From NCBI GenBank assembly GCA_028673005.1, contig CM054117.1, positions 50,296,870-50,360,869 on the forward strand: a stretch of 64,000 nt of DNA, in the 5' to 3' direction. Positions 1 through 12,059 of this stretch are shown here, piece after piece. Below the pieces are notes generated by a model, which saw only the letters and a list, made by a program, of their open reading frames with translations, made no database searches and was not told the DNA's origin. The number at the start of each line of letters is the position of its first letter. Position 1 is the first letter of the stretch. The translations under genes were made by a program, and so were the position numbers. The stretch comes from Tanypteryx hageni. Taxonomy: Eukaryota; Arthropoda; Insecta; Odonata; Petaluridae.

Positions 1-700
1 TCCCTCTCTCCTAATCTATTCCTCTCTTCACATCTCTTCCCATTCCTTTTTCTACTTTCCTTCTCCATCATTTTTCTTCCTTTCTCTTACAGTTAATGGC
101 AGTATATTTCGACCTCACTCTATTAATCTTCGATTTCCCTGTTTAAATTTCTTTCTATTATACTCCTTGTCTTCTCGCTACTTATCTTTCTTTGCTCTTT
201 TCCCCCTCCTTATTTTTTCTCCCCATCTCTCTCAATATTTAACCCGTCTGCTCTTTTCCCACTCTTTTCATATCTTTGGAATTTCTCCCGCATTCGTTCT
301 ACTCATTCTATCTCTCGTTCTTCCATCCACCCTTTTTCTCGTTGTTTTCGTTTCCCTACCTTTTCCTCATTCTCTTTCTCTTCCCTCTGATTTCACTCCC
401 TCTTCTCCTCTGTCTCCTCTCTGCATTTCCTTTTGTCTTTCAGCTCCACGCCGCAAACTGCCATCGCTCTCGCCCACGTCTACTACCGCCGTCTCCTCTC
501 CTCCTTCCCAGCTAACCTCCGGCATCCTCATATCCACGCCGGTCCAGTAGGGAACCACAGGCATCCTTCCTCATCCTCTTCCTCTACCATTTTACCATTC
601 GACCCCCTCTTCCTCCACCTCTCACCAACCTTTCCGACGTCCTTCCCTCCGAACCCTGTTTCCTCCCAAAGGTGCTCCTCTCTCTCTCTCTACATATAAA
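1..700. repeat. Polypyrimidine (CT-rich) low-complexity tract
   Basis: The plus strand is overwhelmingly C and T for about 700 bases, with irregular TCTC, CTCC and TTCC words and no fixed unit. Open frames here (for example 167-550) encode only Ser, Leu, Pro and Phe runs and are artefacts of the composition. The same kind of tract recurs at about 960-1130, 1380-1570 and 1775-1990. Confidence 0.85.
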
Positions 701-1312
701 GAGAGGATGGGTGACAAGTAGGTCGCCACTTCCTATCTCGTCCGTTCTTTATTCCATTACGCTGCGTCCTCTCGCGGATGCCGAGGGTAAAATAGAAGGA
801 GAAGGGGTTCCGGGGAAGATAAAATGGCGACGCGTAGAAAAAACAGATGACTACCGTTTCGCGTCTGAGATGACCCGCTTTTTACTCGTTATGTAACTGC
901 TGTGTGAGGAGGAGATAGAGGGTGTGTCCGGGTTCTACAGGGAAAGAGTATACGATAGCCTTTTTGGCAGGAATTTCAGCCGCTGCCGCCTCCCGCTGTC
1001 CGTCCTCTCCCCCCCCTCTCTCTCTCTCTCTCTCCTTCCCTTCCCCTATGTCCCTCTCCCTCCATACCTCTATCTCATTTTCTCTCCTCCGAACCGCTCT
1101 CTCCCCCTCTCTCCCCATTGTTGGTTTCTTTTCACTAAATATGATAAGATTTTTACAGGCTTAGTTCTTCCCACCTAAATTTCACTACATCCATCTATTT
1201 TAAACTTTGTATTACGCTTTTACTTATTTGTTTACTTTAAAAAATCCACTTTCACAGTTTCACTGCAGTCTGTATTAACATTCTAAGTGGAAAATGTTAA
1301 AATACTTGACAG

Positions 1313-1378
1313 TTGAGTTTAGGTGTAAGAGGGGGCCATAACAAGCCTCAACCTCGCCCAAATATGGGCGTTTATAGG
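1313..1378 (+). repeat. LINE/SINE 3' tail copy a
   Basis: This short segment has the order GTAAGAGGGGGCCA, then AGCCTCAACCTCGCCCAAA, then a degenerate AATAAAG-like end. It matches by eye the 3' end of the LINE at 29640-31305 (read on the minus strand) and the tails at 1700, 25365, 35018 and 35415. A long CT-rich tract follows at once. It is probably a severely 5'-truncated LINE or SINE insertion. Confidence 0.6.
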
Positions 1379-1699
1379 TATGTCTACTCCCTTCCTCTCT
1401 CCCTATTTCTCTTCCTCACTCTCGTTGTGTCTTCCCTTTCCTTCCTCCTTATCATCTATATTTCTCATTTATTTATCTTTCTCTCTTCTATTTCTTCTCT
1501 ATCCCTCCCTTTCCCTATCTCTTCCTCCATTTCCTGCATATTTCTCTATTCCTCTCTCAAACAAACAAACAAATCTCCATCTCTTTTAATTTCCTAAAAT
1601 TCTAACTTGACATTGTAGGCATTTATGTAATACTTTATTTTATGAATTCTTTTATTTTATTTTTATTCTTTGTTTCTTTCTTCCACTGTGTAATAGATA

Positions 1700-1773
1700 A
1701 TGGGTTAGATGAAAGAAGAGACTATTTAGTCTCAATCTCGCCCAGATAAAGACGCATATCTATCTATCTATCT
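1700..1773 (+). repeat. LINE/SINE 3' tail copy b with (ATCT)n end
   Basis: The core runs ATGGGTTAGATGAAAGAAG, then TTTAGTCTCAATCTCGCCC, then AGATAAAGAC. It is followed by four to five units of ATCT and then a CT-rich tract. Simple-repeat tails directly after an AATAAAG-like end are typical of CR1/L2-group LINEs and of SINEs that borrow their 3' end. No tRNA-like head is seen upstream. Confidence 0.65.
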
Positions 1774-1999
1774 AATTTTCGCTCCCCCTTTCTTCTCTAT
1801 CTCCCTCTTTCTTCACTATCTCCCTCTTTCTTTCCATCTCTCCCTCTTTCTTATTATCTATACCTCATTTCTTTCCATCTCTCCCTATTCCTCCTTTTCT
1901 CTCTCTCTCTCCTTCATCCTTTTCTTTCATTTCTCTTTCTTCTCACTATCTTTCTCCCCACCTCTCTCTCCGAGATCTCTACATCCCGACACCATTTCT

Positions 2000-4480
2000 C
2001 TCGCCTTGCAACTATTTCCTTTGTTGCCTTATGTGAAAGGAGGAAGGTGGGTAACACGCCCCGTTATATGGAAGGACTTTTAAATTAGGGAAAAAAGAGA
2101 AAAATCAGGCACGTTTAATTATTTTGACGCGAATATACGCGTTGACTTCGCCAGCGTGTCTGTGTGTGTGAACGCGCTCTCGTTCGGTGCCGTGTCTCTT
2201 CCCTCTTTCTCTTTTTGTCGGATGCAGAGAAAGGTTTATTTTTTTACCATTCTTTCTCTCTTTCTCTATCTCCCGCTCTTTGCACCCTCCCAGTTGAGAT
2301 GCTACCTCACCCAGAGAGAGAGAGAGAGAAAAAGAAAATTGCTCAAAAGGCTACCTTGCCTTTTCCACTCGTTTTTGTTCTTTTAGCTCCATTGTTTCTT
2401 TTTTTAATTCTCAGGTGGCGGTGGCGGCGGTATTATGTATTTTTTTTTGTCTGTTAGGGAGAAGATTTGATTTTGCGGGCGCCAAGCTTTTTTTTTTTCG
2501 CCGCGCTCGAGGTTAAAAGGTTTCAATTTTTTTGCAGTCGAGAGGACGGGATGGGACGCGCGTAAAAAAAGGAGAGGAGCGTTTTTATGCATGCGCGTGG
2601 GGTGTGCCATAGAGGGCATGAAGTTCTTTTGCCCTAGATGGCGAATTGCAAGCGAGGGGATATCGGAAGAGATATTTTCGCATAGGTTTCCGTTTCCATT
2701 TTTTTTACATATTTTTTGTGGTTTCCTGCCCTCTCGGTTGTTCATCGATCAAGGGTTGAATGGTACATATGCGTCGTAATTTTTTAATATGTTTTTCCGT
2801 GTGCGCATTGTTTCCCGTCCTTTGAAAATATTGTTTTATTAATCGTTTTTAGTTATACAGGACCGTTGATAAATCAACAATGTTTTTAAAAATTCGATCC
2901 GAACTTTTTTGTCGAGTCGGAGAATTTTGATGTTTTCCCTCTATTTGCGTCACCGCTTGACAAATTTATTTCTACTTCGTGACGGATGATTTGCGTTAAT
3001 TTTGTATTCGGATTTCACCCAACGATGGATAGGGATAATTTTTTCGAGTGATATTTCAATTCATACCGTTTATATTAACTTAAAGGCAGCAAAAATTTAA
3101 CTTCCTTTTATGAGTATTGCGAATAACTATTAAATAAATGTGTATTTCCAAAGCCACTTACCCCGAAAGCGCTGCATGCTCCGTGAATGCGTGGATTTAA
3201 AGCATTTTTTTCAGTATTTCCTCGAAATAATGGGTTTTAAAGTGTACATATGCCTGTTTATCCCTGTTGGTATGGAGACGGACGAATGCAATATTCCACT
3301 TTAATGTAATTGAAATGAATTGAATGGTTGTAGCCATTATTCAGCGATATAATGCTAATAAAAATTACATGAAGGAGTGATGAGGGTGTATATTCATGAT
3401 TTCCTGGATTCGCAGCAAGAACGAGGTTGTTTCATATGGATTTGATTTACGGATTGTATTAACTTGATTTAATTTTACAAAGCGTGGCTCATAATCCTAT
3501 TGTTGGAATACTGTAATTTCAAACCACATAGCAGTTGGAAAATAAGCGGTTCATTGGGTTTGAGCCAGGTTTTTCTTGCTCAAAATTTATTTAAAATTAA
3601 TTTCCTAATAGATAAAATATTTAACGTAACTTTTTAGTCTCTCGAAAGAGTTGAAATAAAACTTTTTTGATCACTTTAAACAACGTTTCATAAAAATTAT
3701 TAAGATAGGGTATTATTTATTCTTACATAAGCAGCGGTTTATGAAAAACTCTTTTCGCCGATTTGTTACACCATATAAATCATTAAATCATCTTTTATTA
3801 TATCATCCCAAGTAAAGAAAAATTTTAGATTACCCTATTAATATATTTTAATACAAAATTATGCGCGGATGTAAATTGATTAGCACTAACGTTTGGCTAA
3901 ATTAACCAATTGGGACAGCATCGGTTTCTAATATTTTCGTAGCATAATTATGTCCTTATGAATAACTTACACCTGGCACAGTCGAAGCAGAAAAAAACAT
4001 TGTCAGATAGAAAGACGTGGTTTATTATTTTGTTTCGTGATTTGAGTCATGTGACCAGTATGTTTTCACCATTAGTATCAGTTACTGGCGGATTTATATA
4101 TTCAGTAGATATTTTCATAATGGCTAATCTGACGTAGGTGTTATTTTACTATTTTCAATGAAAAATAACATACTTCACCAACGTAAATGTAAAGATCAAA
4201 ATCCAGCGAAGTTTACCGTTATTTAATTAGAAATTTAATATTTGCTTCTTGCGTTTTTGTGCCAGTTATTTTGAACTGCATAAAACGACGTATAACATCA
4301 GATTAGGGAGCATTTGGAGAGGATGGAGGAGTGGAACTAAAGGGAATAGAAACATTGTTATGGCGTGAGAGAAGGTTTTGACTTCAACTTCCGACTTCAC
4401 TTCGTAAGGCAAAACCTTCTGCATTCAAAATCAACAGCTTCGAGGATGAATCTGTTTTGATTATTGAACAATAATAATCG
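2000..4480. other. AT-rich noncoding DNA, no gene seen
   Basis: I see no splice-bounded open exon, no conserved protein motif and no clear mobile element here. The first part (2100-2800) has CT, AG and T runs and a few CpG-rich spots. The rest is ordinary AT-rich sequence. Confidence 0.6.
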
Positions 4481-4489
4481 CAACATCTG

Positions 4490-4600
4490 CTAATTATAAC
4501 AACGACGGTCACCGACCTCCATGTCCGCGCAAGGATTCGAACTCGCGGTCTTTTGGCGGATATTCACCGTGCCAAAACCTGTCTTGGCTGAAGTCAGCGG
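4490..4600 (-). repeat. Possible tRNA-derived SINE head
   Basis: On the minus strand there is a B-box-like GAGTTCGAATCC preceded at tRNA-like spacing by GGTGAATATCCGCC. The layout resembles the tRNA-derived repeats at 25551-25621 and 49978-50075, but the A box is weak and no shared tail was found. Confidence 0.35.
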
Positions 4601-5200
4601 TTGAACAGTTTGGAAAAAAGGTACTTCTTTTCACTAGCGCATTTCGTTAGCACTTTGTTAGGACCGCGAGCGCATATTTTTGTGCCGCCTCTTTCAGCGC
4701 CAGAAACCCTCTACGTATGATGAATCATCGCGTCGCATCCCTCCCTCAAGTTCATATTCGCGAGGTGCCACCTTTGTCGACAACTTTTCATCGCGAAACT
4801 ACATCAACTTTTTATTTTTAATTACGTTAAACGCGCTCGGAGATTAGGCTGTATTAATGAAAAAATCGACAGGACACTAAAAAATTAATATTCGAATAAT
4901 TTATTTTCATCCAACCCCGCGAGGGGGATCTCGCGTTCTCTGCAGACTCCATTAACAACGCGCGTCGCGCGCGATTCCCTAATTGTCGATTTCAGAAAAA
5001 AGGTGCGAGGGGAAAATAAAAACGAAGAATGGATCGCAGACTGCAGCGACGAAAAGAAGGAAAAAACTCGCGTTTTTGTTCGCGTCGGCGTGGAAAGGTG
5101 ATGTCGGGTTTGAGTGGAAAGTGACGTCGGAGAAGAGAAACCTCGTTAATAAAAACAGTTTCGTTTTATCTGCCGTAGAGACGGTGATTATTTAATTTTT
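4600..5200. other. CpG-richer noncoding DNA
   Basis: This stretch has more CG dinucleotides than its flanks (for example CGCGCGTCGCGCGCG near 4960). It has no supported exon. It might be a conserved or regulatory block, but nothing here proves it. Confidence 0.3.
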
Positions 5201-6910
5201 CTTGTGTGCACCACTCTCTTCCCGTTATTGCAGTCCCCCCAAACACCTTCCATCCATTCACTTTCACTCTCTCGCATTGTGGCGCTTCTCGCCTTTCTTT
5301 TGTTTGTTAGTTTTCGAGTCTGCCAGTTTCCCATCCTGCCGACGCCGTCTCTCCTCCTCCATCCTCTCGTCTCACATCATACGCGTCCTCTCCGTCTTAC
5401 GTTTTATTCTTATTAATTTAACTTTTTTTATTTTTATTACATATTAGTATCCGAGAAGGTCCCCTTATGTGTCGAGATATTTTATCCCTACCTTAACTTT
5501 CGTAAGACTTTCGTAGCCCCCTCCATTCCTCTCTCTCTCCTATCCCTCTCTCCCCCTCGTTCTTCCTCTCTCCCTCCTTCCAACTCTCCGTACCTCCCAC
5601 TCTCCCTCACGCACTCTCTCCCTCCCTCCGAACCTTCCTTACAAAAGAAACAAAAAATATACCTTCATTAGGACTCCTGCCATTGATTGCGGCAGGAAAT
5701 GCGTGGAAGTTTTCCAGAATTGAAATTAGTGAAAGGGGTAAGAGGGAAAAGCTGAGAGAAAAAGCGTATGTTGAGAAATGGAATGTAAAAATGTGGAAGT
5801 GAGGAGGACAGAGGCGTGAAAAAGAAGGGAGAAAAGGTGTGAAAGGGATGGGTTAGGGAATGGGGATGTCATGGAAAAGTGATTGGAGACAAGGGAGGGA
5901 ATGTATTCAATGCGTTAAGAAGGATGTGTGCTGACAGTGGGGGAGCGAGAGGTGGAAAGAACTGGTATTGGGGATAGTGAGAGTGTGGAAAGGAAAAGTA
6001 AAAGGTAAATACAGGCTGGAGAAAGTAATATAAATTGTCAAGAAAGGTAGTAAAAATGTGGATAAGGGAAGAAAAGATGGAGGAAGGGAAAAATTGGCAA
6101 ATAAATGGCGATAACGGCTAAGATAAGGGAGGAGAAATGTGTGAAAACGTTCGAGATTGTCATAAAAATTTGCGAAAAAGGACGTACAAATAATAGAGGG
6201 GTTGGGATAATTAAATGAAGGGACGGAAGAGGAAGGGGAATGGAAAAGATGCGTTAAACTGGTAGGAAAGAAATGGAAAGGCGTTGGGAAATGTGGAAAA
6301 GGATTTAAAAGAAGTTACAAAGAGCGAAGAAATTGACCAGTTTAGTTGGGTTGGCAATCAAGATAATCCCAGTAGTCGTGAAAAAGTCGGCCAAAGCGTT
6401 GATTTTCAGGAAAATAAATTGTTTTACGGCAAACGGTGTGTAATATTTATTACCGTAAAGATTCCAGCCGTATGGCGAGCTCGACAATTCATTTCCGGAT
6501 TTGAGTCAGGGAACGGAGATAAAGAGACGTAATATTAAGTGTAAAGAGTTGAAAATATGGCGATGGAAGCAAAGGTGCGAAAACGGTTGAGAATACCCTA
6601 GATGGATAAAGGAGCGAGGTGTAGATAATGGTGGGTTTGGAAAGTGAGCTTAAGGCTAGGGAAAGGTGGTGAAAAAAATTGATGAAAGGGAGTGAAAGGG
6701 TTAGGGAGAGAAAGTGGCGGAAAGTGAGGGGAAAGAATGGGGGAAGGGAGTGGGCGGAGGGGGGGGGCAAGAAAGAACGATGGAAGAGTAGGTAAGAGCG
6801 GTGGGGGTGGAAAAAGAGAGAGAGAAAGAGGGGAAGAGGAAAAGACATTGTGAGAGGCGAAGTTACTGAGAGAGGGTTACAAAGAAAGCGACAGAGAGAG
6901 AGAGAGAGAG
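5200..6910. repeat. Pyrimidine tract switching to a 1.2 kb polypurine tract
   Basis: From about 5200 to 5640 the plus strand is CT-rich. After a short break it becomes strongly purine-rich (A and G) until 6910, ending in a pure (GA)n run near 6892-6910. Minus-strand open frames such as 6489-6848 are just the Ser/Leu/Pro translation of this tract. It is noncoding low-complexity DNA. Confidence 0.75.
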
Positions 6911-8560
6911 ATTGAATTTTTTATGAAAGGTTTGCAGGAGATGTTGTCGCCCCGGCTACAATATTCGAAACGACGAAATTCCCCGGAGCCACACACACGC
7001 TCCACCTCTCCCTGGTTTCAGTTTCAATTGTTTCCCACAAGAGGGCTTTGACGCGCGCGTATGTGACACACGCAAGCACAGACACCAAGAAAAGAATTCC
7101 GTCATCTCCTCCTCGGGTTGTTTTCATCTCCGACTGGCGTTTGGGTGCGCGAGTTTATTTTCGCTTGCGTTCGATAAGGTATGGAGTGTCGGGAAAGAAG
7201 AATATCTTCGCTGTTCGCTCAGTGCTTTCTTTTTTTGGCCAATATCCGTTTGCTTCTTTCGCACATCTTTTCTTCGGGTTTCTCGACGAAGCGTGAAACG
7301 ATCCATCGCCGCTTCGAAGCAAGGAAAACCCGATAGTTGTTCCAAAGAAAAAGAAAAAAAAAGAAGGGTATCATTGGAGCCCGCGTCGTTCTGTCGGTTG
7401 ATGAGTTAGCAGTTGAGTCACGTGACTCTCCCATTCCGTGTTACGCACGCTGCTCGACGGAGCATGTTTTTTTGTAGAGAATCGAAAGGTGAGCGATGTT
7501 CTTCTCTGGGAAGGAAAGGTGGTAGTCCGTTAATGATTTTCGCGCTGTCATTTCGGAACAATTCTTCCGTTCATAGAGAGAGACAAGTTGGGGTGCTTCT
7601 TCAGCCCCTCTGGGGTATTGGCCTTTCTTCCTCGTTGTTTTCGGTAGCGGGTCTATTCTTTTTTATTTCGGGATTAATGACTAGTAGCGATTTGAAGATT
7701 TCACTTGGTCGCTGTGGCTCAAGTAGTAATATGCGGAACAAACGTTTGTCAAGAATGGTTTTAAAACATTTACTTGAAATTTTCTTTCAAAAGGAATCGA
7801 GTCATGTGCGGAAATCGTAATTTGCACTTATATTTAAATATCGGTTCGAGTGTAAAATGCATTGCTTTCGCGTCCAATCCCAAAGTGCCAACGTGCGGTA
7901 TATTTAATCAATTTCACGAATATTTGTATATTCATATATTTGTCAGCAAGTGGTATCATCAGATGAACGATATCTTTACGATACTTTTTTTAACAAAACA
8001 ACGCAAGAACTTTTATGTTCGACCAAGGTCAAGAATCTGTCCGTATTACGTTGATATATCGTACATTTTACGAATAATTATATAAACTAAATCACCAAAA
8101 TACTTCAACTAAATATCGTAAACTACAAATTAATTTAACTTTCCTTGCCTCCGGGATGAAGTCTCAATTAAATTAATACTCTAATTAAAATATGGACGCA
8201 ATTTTCTTCGCAAAAATTTATTTCGCTTTTATTTGCTCTTTTGAGTTCCCATTGATGAAGAAGGCCTTTGCGAAAAAAAAATCTTTCTGAATCTCTCAAA
8301 CTTTCGTTGATTTCGCTCGCTTCTTCTTTTGCGAATTAACGAGAGATTTTTCCCTTTTCGCCTCTCGCGCGCTTACCCTCTCTCATTAGCCAAAAATAAT
8401 CGAGAATATAAGGAGCTCCTTTCTCTCTGAGCGAAAAAAAATAACTCCTCCCTTTCGCCGTCGCCTTCATCGAAATTTGGATGATTTCCGCGTCGGATGG
8501 ACTCATCCGGTCGTCTTTAGCCACTTCAGCCAGTTCGCATAGCGCCGGCCTTTTCTTTTT
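6910..8560. other. Noncoding DNA, no gene seen
   Basis: The 135-residue open frame at 7413-7820 has no recognisable domain and no splice context that favours it. The interval mixes CpG-richer and AT-rich parts. I see no repeat family that occurs elsewhere in the window. Confidence 0.5.
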
Positions 8561-9241
8561 TTCTCTCTCTTTCTACAACTACTGCTCCTGGAAGATCGTT
8601 TCCGACGAAGATCCTCCCTCCTTCCTCTCTCTTTCACTCTACCACTTCTTATCCTCTCTTTCCCACCCACACCCTCTTTTTCTCTCACCTCTACCCTTCT
8701 TCGACAGAATTGAGATGTTTGGGACGATGGACGACTGTCGATACCGGGTACGACGTTTGGTTGAGTGGTGCTGACAACTCCGCATTTAGAGATACAGAGA
8801 GGAGGAGGGAGAGAGGCCTTGTCGCTGGAGACGGATTCGAGCCGCCTGAAAAACTCTCCGGCACCCCAACTACCCTCTTCCTGACCTTTGAACCATCTCT
8901 CCAATCTCCTCTCTTATCTCTCATACCTCTCTCAATCTTTTATCTGGTTCTTTCGCACCTTAATGCTGTCTCTGCCTTGCCGCTTCCTTCTTTTATCGGC
9001 TCCCGTCTCATCCTCTCTTTCTCCTGCTCGTCTTCATCCCTATCTGACTCTTTCTTTGCTCCCTCTTCCTTCTTTCCCTCTTTTAAACTGCATTCCTGGC
9101 GTCTCCGGTCATCTCTCCCGATTACTTTCGTGCATTTATTTTATCTCTCTCTACCTTTCCGCTTCCTTTCTCCCTCTCCCACGATTTTCCCTTTCTTCAT
9201 TCCATTCTCATCCCACCCTATTTCTTTCTCTCTATCTAAAT
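8560..9241. repeat. CT-rich tract, left part (split by a hAT MITE)
   Basis: This is a polypyrimidine tract with one non-CT interruption at about 8705-8860. It ends exactly at the insertion site of the hAT MITE at 9242-9567, and similar CT-rich sequence resumes just beyond that element. The two halves were therefore probably one tract. Confidence 0.7.
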
Positions 9242-9575
9242 CAGGGCTCGGCAACCGTTTCTGAATGGCGGGCCACATTTGTAATTGTGAATGCTTTGGA
9301 GGGCCGCATTGGAAGTCACGAGAGCTTCGGCGGGCTGGAGGAGTGTTTACATAAGAAGTTAACTAGAGAATTTGTGGTCTCATACAAGTGAAAATCAAGA
9401 CCAAATAATCCAATAGCATTAAAACTTCATCAGAAAAGGTTTTTACTGAAAAAAATATGAATTCGTTTATATTAAATTTCACCGATCACTTTTTAATCAC
9501 AGCTTCGCGGGCCGCAGTGCTCTCGTGTGCCGCATGTGACCCGTGGGCCGTAGGTTGTTGGCCCCTGATCGAAAT
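9234..9575. mobile_element. Non-autonomous hAT element (MITE) with 8-bp TSD
   Basis: The element is 9242-9567 (326 bp). The left end reads CAGGGCTCGGCAACC and the right end, reverse-complemented, CAGGGGCCAACAACC. Flanking 8-mers ATCTAAAT (9234-9241) and ATCGAAAT (9568-9575) match at 7 of 8 positions, as expected for hAT target-site duplications. The interior is rich in GGGCCGCA and GGGCCGTA words typical of this class of hAT MITE. It has no transposase and sits inside a CT tract. Confidence 0.85.
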
Positions 9576-10800
9576 TGATAAATTACTTTATCTTCTTAGC
9601 TCTCTTTCTGCCTCTTACTCTCTCCCACTTTCTCCCACTTTCTCCCATCATCTCCATAAACATTATTTCGCGCTTCATTCCTCCTCTCCTCCTCCTACCA
9701 CTCTTTTTTACTCCTCGCCCCTTTCTTCCATTTCCCTCTCTCATTCTCTTTATTTACTGTACTTTTCTCTATACATTCCTCTCTTCCTCGCTCTCTCCCT
9801 TTAAACTTCCATCCCTCTCTCCATTCCTCTCTTCCTACTTCTCTTCCTCTTCTTATCTTCGAACCATCTCATTCTATCCCCTACCTAACTGTCTTCCTGT
9901 TTTTCTCCCTTCCTTTTCGTCTTTTTTTCTCTCTCTCTTATCTCTCTGTACCTCTATTCCTCCTCTATATCTTTCTCTTTTCTCTTCTCGACAGCCTTAC
10001 AGTTTCCCTCCGTCAGTTCCATCATCCCATTTCTATCCCATCTCCTTCATCTCTCTCTCTTCTTTTCCTTCTCCTGCTACTTCTGTTCCTCCTCGCCATA
10101 CCCTTGGAAACTTCTCTCATAGGGAGAGAGAGAGAATGTTGGGAGGGTGATTTGATTCATTCCTGTTTTTCTCCCTTCCTTTTCGTCTTTTTCTCTCTCT
10201 CTCTCTTATCTCTCTGTACCTCTATTCCTCCTCTATATCTTTCTCTCCAACTTTCTCTCCACTTTGCCTTCTGCCTCTCTTTATCCGTCCATCTCTCTAT
10301 CTCATTTCTTAACCTCTATTCCTTCTCTCCAGCTCTCTTCATCTTTCCTTCTGCCTCTCTTTATCCCTCCCTCCCACTCTCTTACTACCTGCCTCAACGC
10401 ATTTTTCTACCTCTTCCAACTTTTCCCTCCGTCTTTCATCTCCTTCATCCTCATTCCTCACATACAACTCAGCCTTTCCATCCTCATTGGTCCACTCCAA
10501 CGTTCTTCTCCCGATCTCTCGTATAAGACATCACCACCTCCGCACCCTCTGGGCCTACGCCCCCTATTACACCCTTTTGCCTTCCTCACCCTCGAACACT
10601 CCCATTCTTCTCTTCTCGACAGCCTTACAGTTTCCCTCCGTCAGTTCCATCATCCCATTTCTATCCCATCTCCTTCATCTCTCTCTCTCTCTCTTCTTTT
10701 CCTTCTCCTGCTACTTCTGTTCCTCCTCGCCATACCCTTGGAAACTTCTCTCATAGGGAGAGAGAGAGAATGTTGGGAGGGTGATTTGATTCCTTCGGGG
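9576..10800. repeat. CT-rich tract, right part, with internal duplications
   Basis: Polypyrimidine DNA with two duplicated blocks. Block 1, 9981-10158, recurs at 10609-10792, including the non-repetitive marker AACTTCTCTCATAGGGAGAG. Block 2, about 9893-9980, recurs at about 10158-10247. Long frames (9575-10150, 10264-10911) are compositional artefacts. Confidence 0.8.
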
Positions 10801-11770
10801 TATCAAACAAGTGTCTTGGGGAAGTCTCTTATCCGTTTTGATGCAGGGGATGAGGTGAAGGGTTTGGTTTTTTTTCCTCCGAAGGGTTTGGGTTGCGTGA
10901 AGACGTGTTGAGATGTAGTTGTGAGAGATAGGGAAGGATGGAGAGGATAATGGAGGACGAGAGGAGGGAGAGAGAAGGGATGGATGCGAAGGTGGATGAG
11001 AATGCGTGGATACGTGTGGCGCGAGGGAATTCAAATGCCTTTTATTGGAAGTGTTCTTTTTATTTTGAAAGATGTCAAGTGTTAAGGATAGACCCTAAGG
11101 TAGAGGTGAGCAAATTACTTTGTGTATTTTTTGTTAATCAACCTCTTGGGTTAATGTAGCCTGAGCAAGTTACGTGCCGCGGTTTATGCGGCCCCGTGAT
11201 GCCATAGTGAGAGCGATGATTGAATCTTTAACACTTATGGCTGAAATGCTTTTTTATAGTGAAGTGATTACGCTTGATAATTAATTATTCATAGGTTGTT
11301 GTTTACATTCTTTAATAGGATCTCTAGAAGTGTGTCAAATAACGTCCGAAGCGGTCGAATACAAAAATATGGCCGGATTCGTAAATATTTTGCTTACCCC
11401 TTGCCCTAAGAGAAATTTATCACGCCGCGAATGATCTTTTCTTCGCGGAAGATGAGAGCGAAGTTATAAAGTCTCCTGGGTGAGGAATTACGGTACCGCC
11501 CCATGAAAATATAATTTTTTTTATCAGATCGAAATGAACTACTTTCGATTAATAATGTAACATTGTTGAACGTATATGTACACGACGAAAAAAAAATAAG
11601 AACCTTCCTTAATTTCCGTAAAGCCTAGTCCAAGGATGCGGATGTTATCATGCACGGTTAAATTGAACGTGTCACTTATTTGACCGACGCACATAAAACT
11701 TAATTATACGCGGTCCTGAAATGGGTGAGCACAGATTTTTAGGTATGCAAGTGATGTGAAAAAGGTCTTA
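10800..11770. other. Noncoding DNA, no gene seen
   Basis: Purine-rich at first (10910-11000), then AT-rich. A GAGGTGAGCAAATTAC motif near 11105 resembles a hAT MITE end, but I found no matching second end. Confidence 0.5.
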
Positions 11771-12057
11771 GTCTATACCAGGGATCGTCAATGGAATCAA
11801 CAGGAAGAGTCGCTTTTTTCCAATTCAGCTTAAAACCCTACATGAAAACAGCCGTATTACTAGTGAGTTAAACGTTTCTTGTTAAAAAAATTTCGATTTA
11901 CTCTTCAGAACGTTCTTGCGAATGTGGGTGAACTTTCGGCAATTGAAGCCACGAGCGAATTTGACGTTCCCGGAGCTTTATATGGGAGAGAGAATTGGTT
12001 TTTGGAGCCGCACTGGATTCCATAAAGAGCCACAGTTTGCCGACCTCTGGCTCATAC
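11771..12057. mobile_element. hAT-like MITE, degenerate
   Basis: Element 11779-12049 (271 bp). The left end is CAGGGATCGTCAATGG and the right end, reverse-complemented, is CAGAGGTCGGCAAACTG. The interior near the right end has GAGCCGCACTGG and AGAGCCACAG, as in GAGCC-rich hAT MITEs. Flanks GTCTATAC and GCTCATAC agree at only 5 of 8 bases, so it is old or the boundary is approximate. Confidence 0.6.
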
Positions 12058-12059
12058 GA

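Larger units (their letters stand above)
960..1990. repeat. CT-rich tracts following the LINE/SINE tails
   Basis: Three CT-rich blocks (about 960-1135, 1380-1570 and 1775-1990) alternate with AT-rich DNA and the two LINE/SINE tails. They include pure (TC)n runs and TCCCTCTTTCTT-like units repeated several times near 1790-1870, suggesting local tandem growth. No coding sequence is supported. Confidence 0.75.

Noticed and set aside
7413..7820. 135-residue plus-strand open frame with mixed composition
   Set aside because: Less repetitive than the others but with no recognisable motif, no splice signals favouring it and no neighbouring exon.
10264..10911. 215-residue open frame
   Set aside because: Encoded by the CT-rich tract and its duplicated block; only Ser/Leu/Phe/Pro low complexity.
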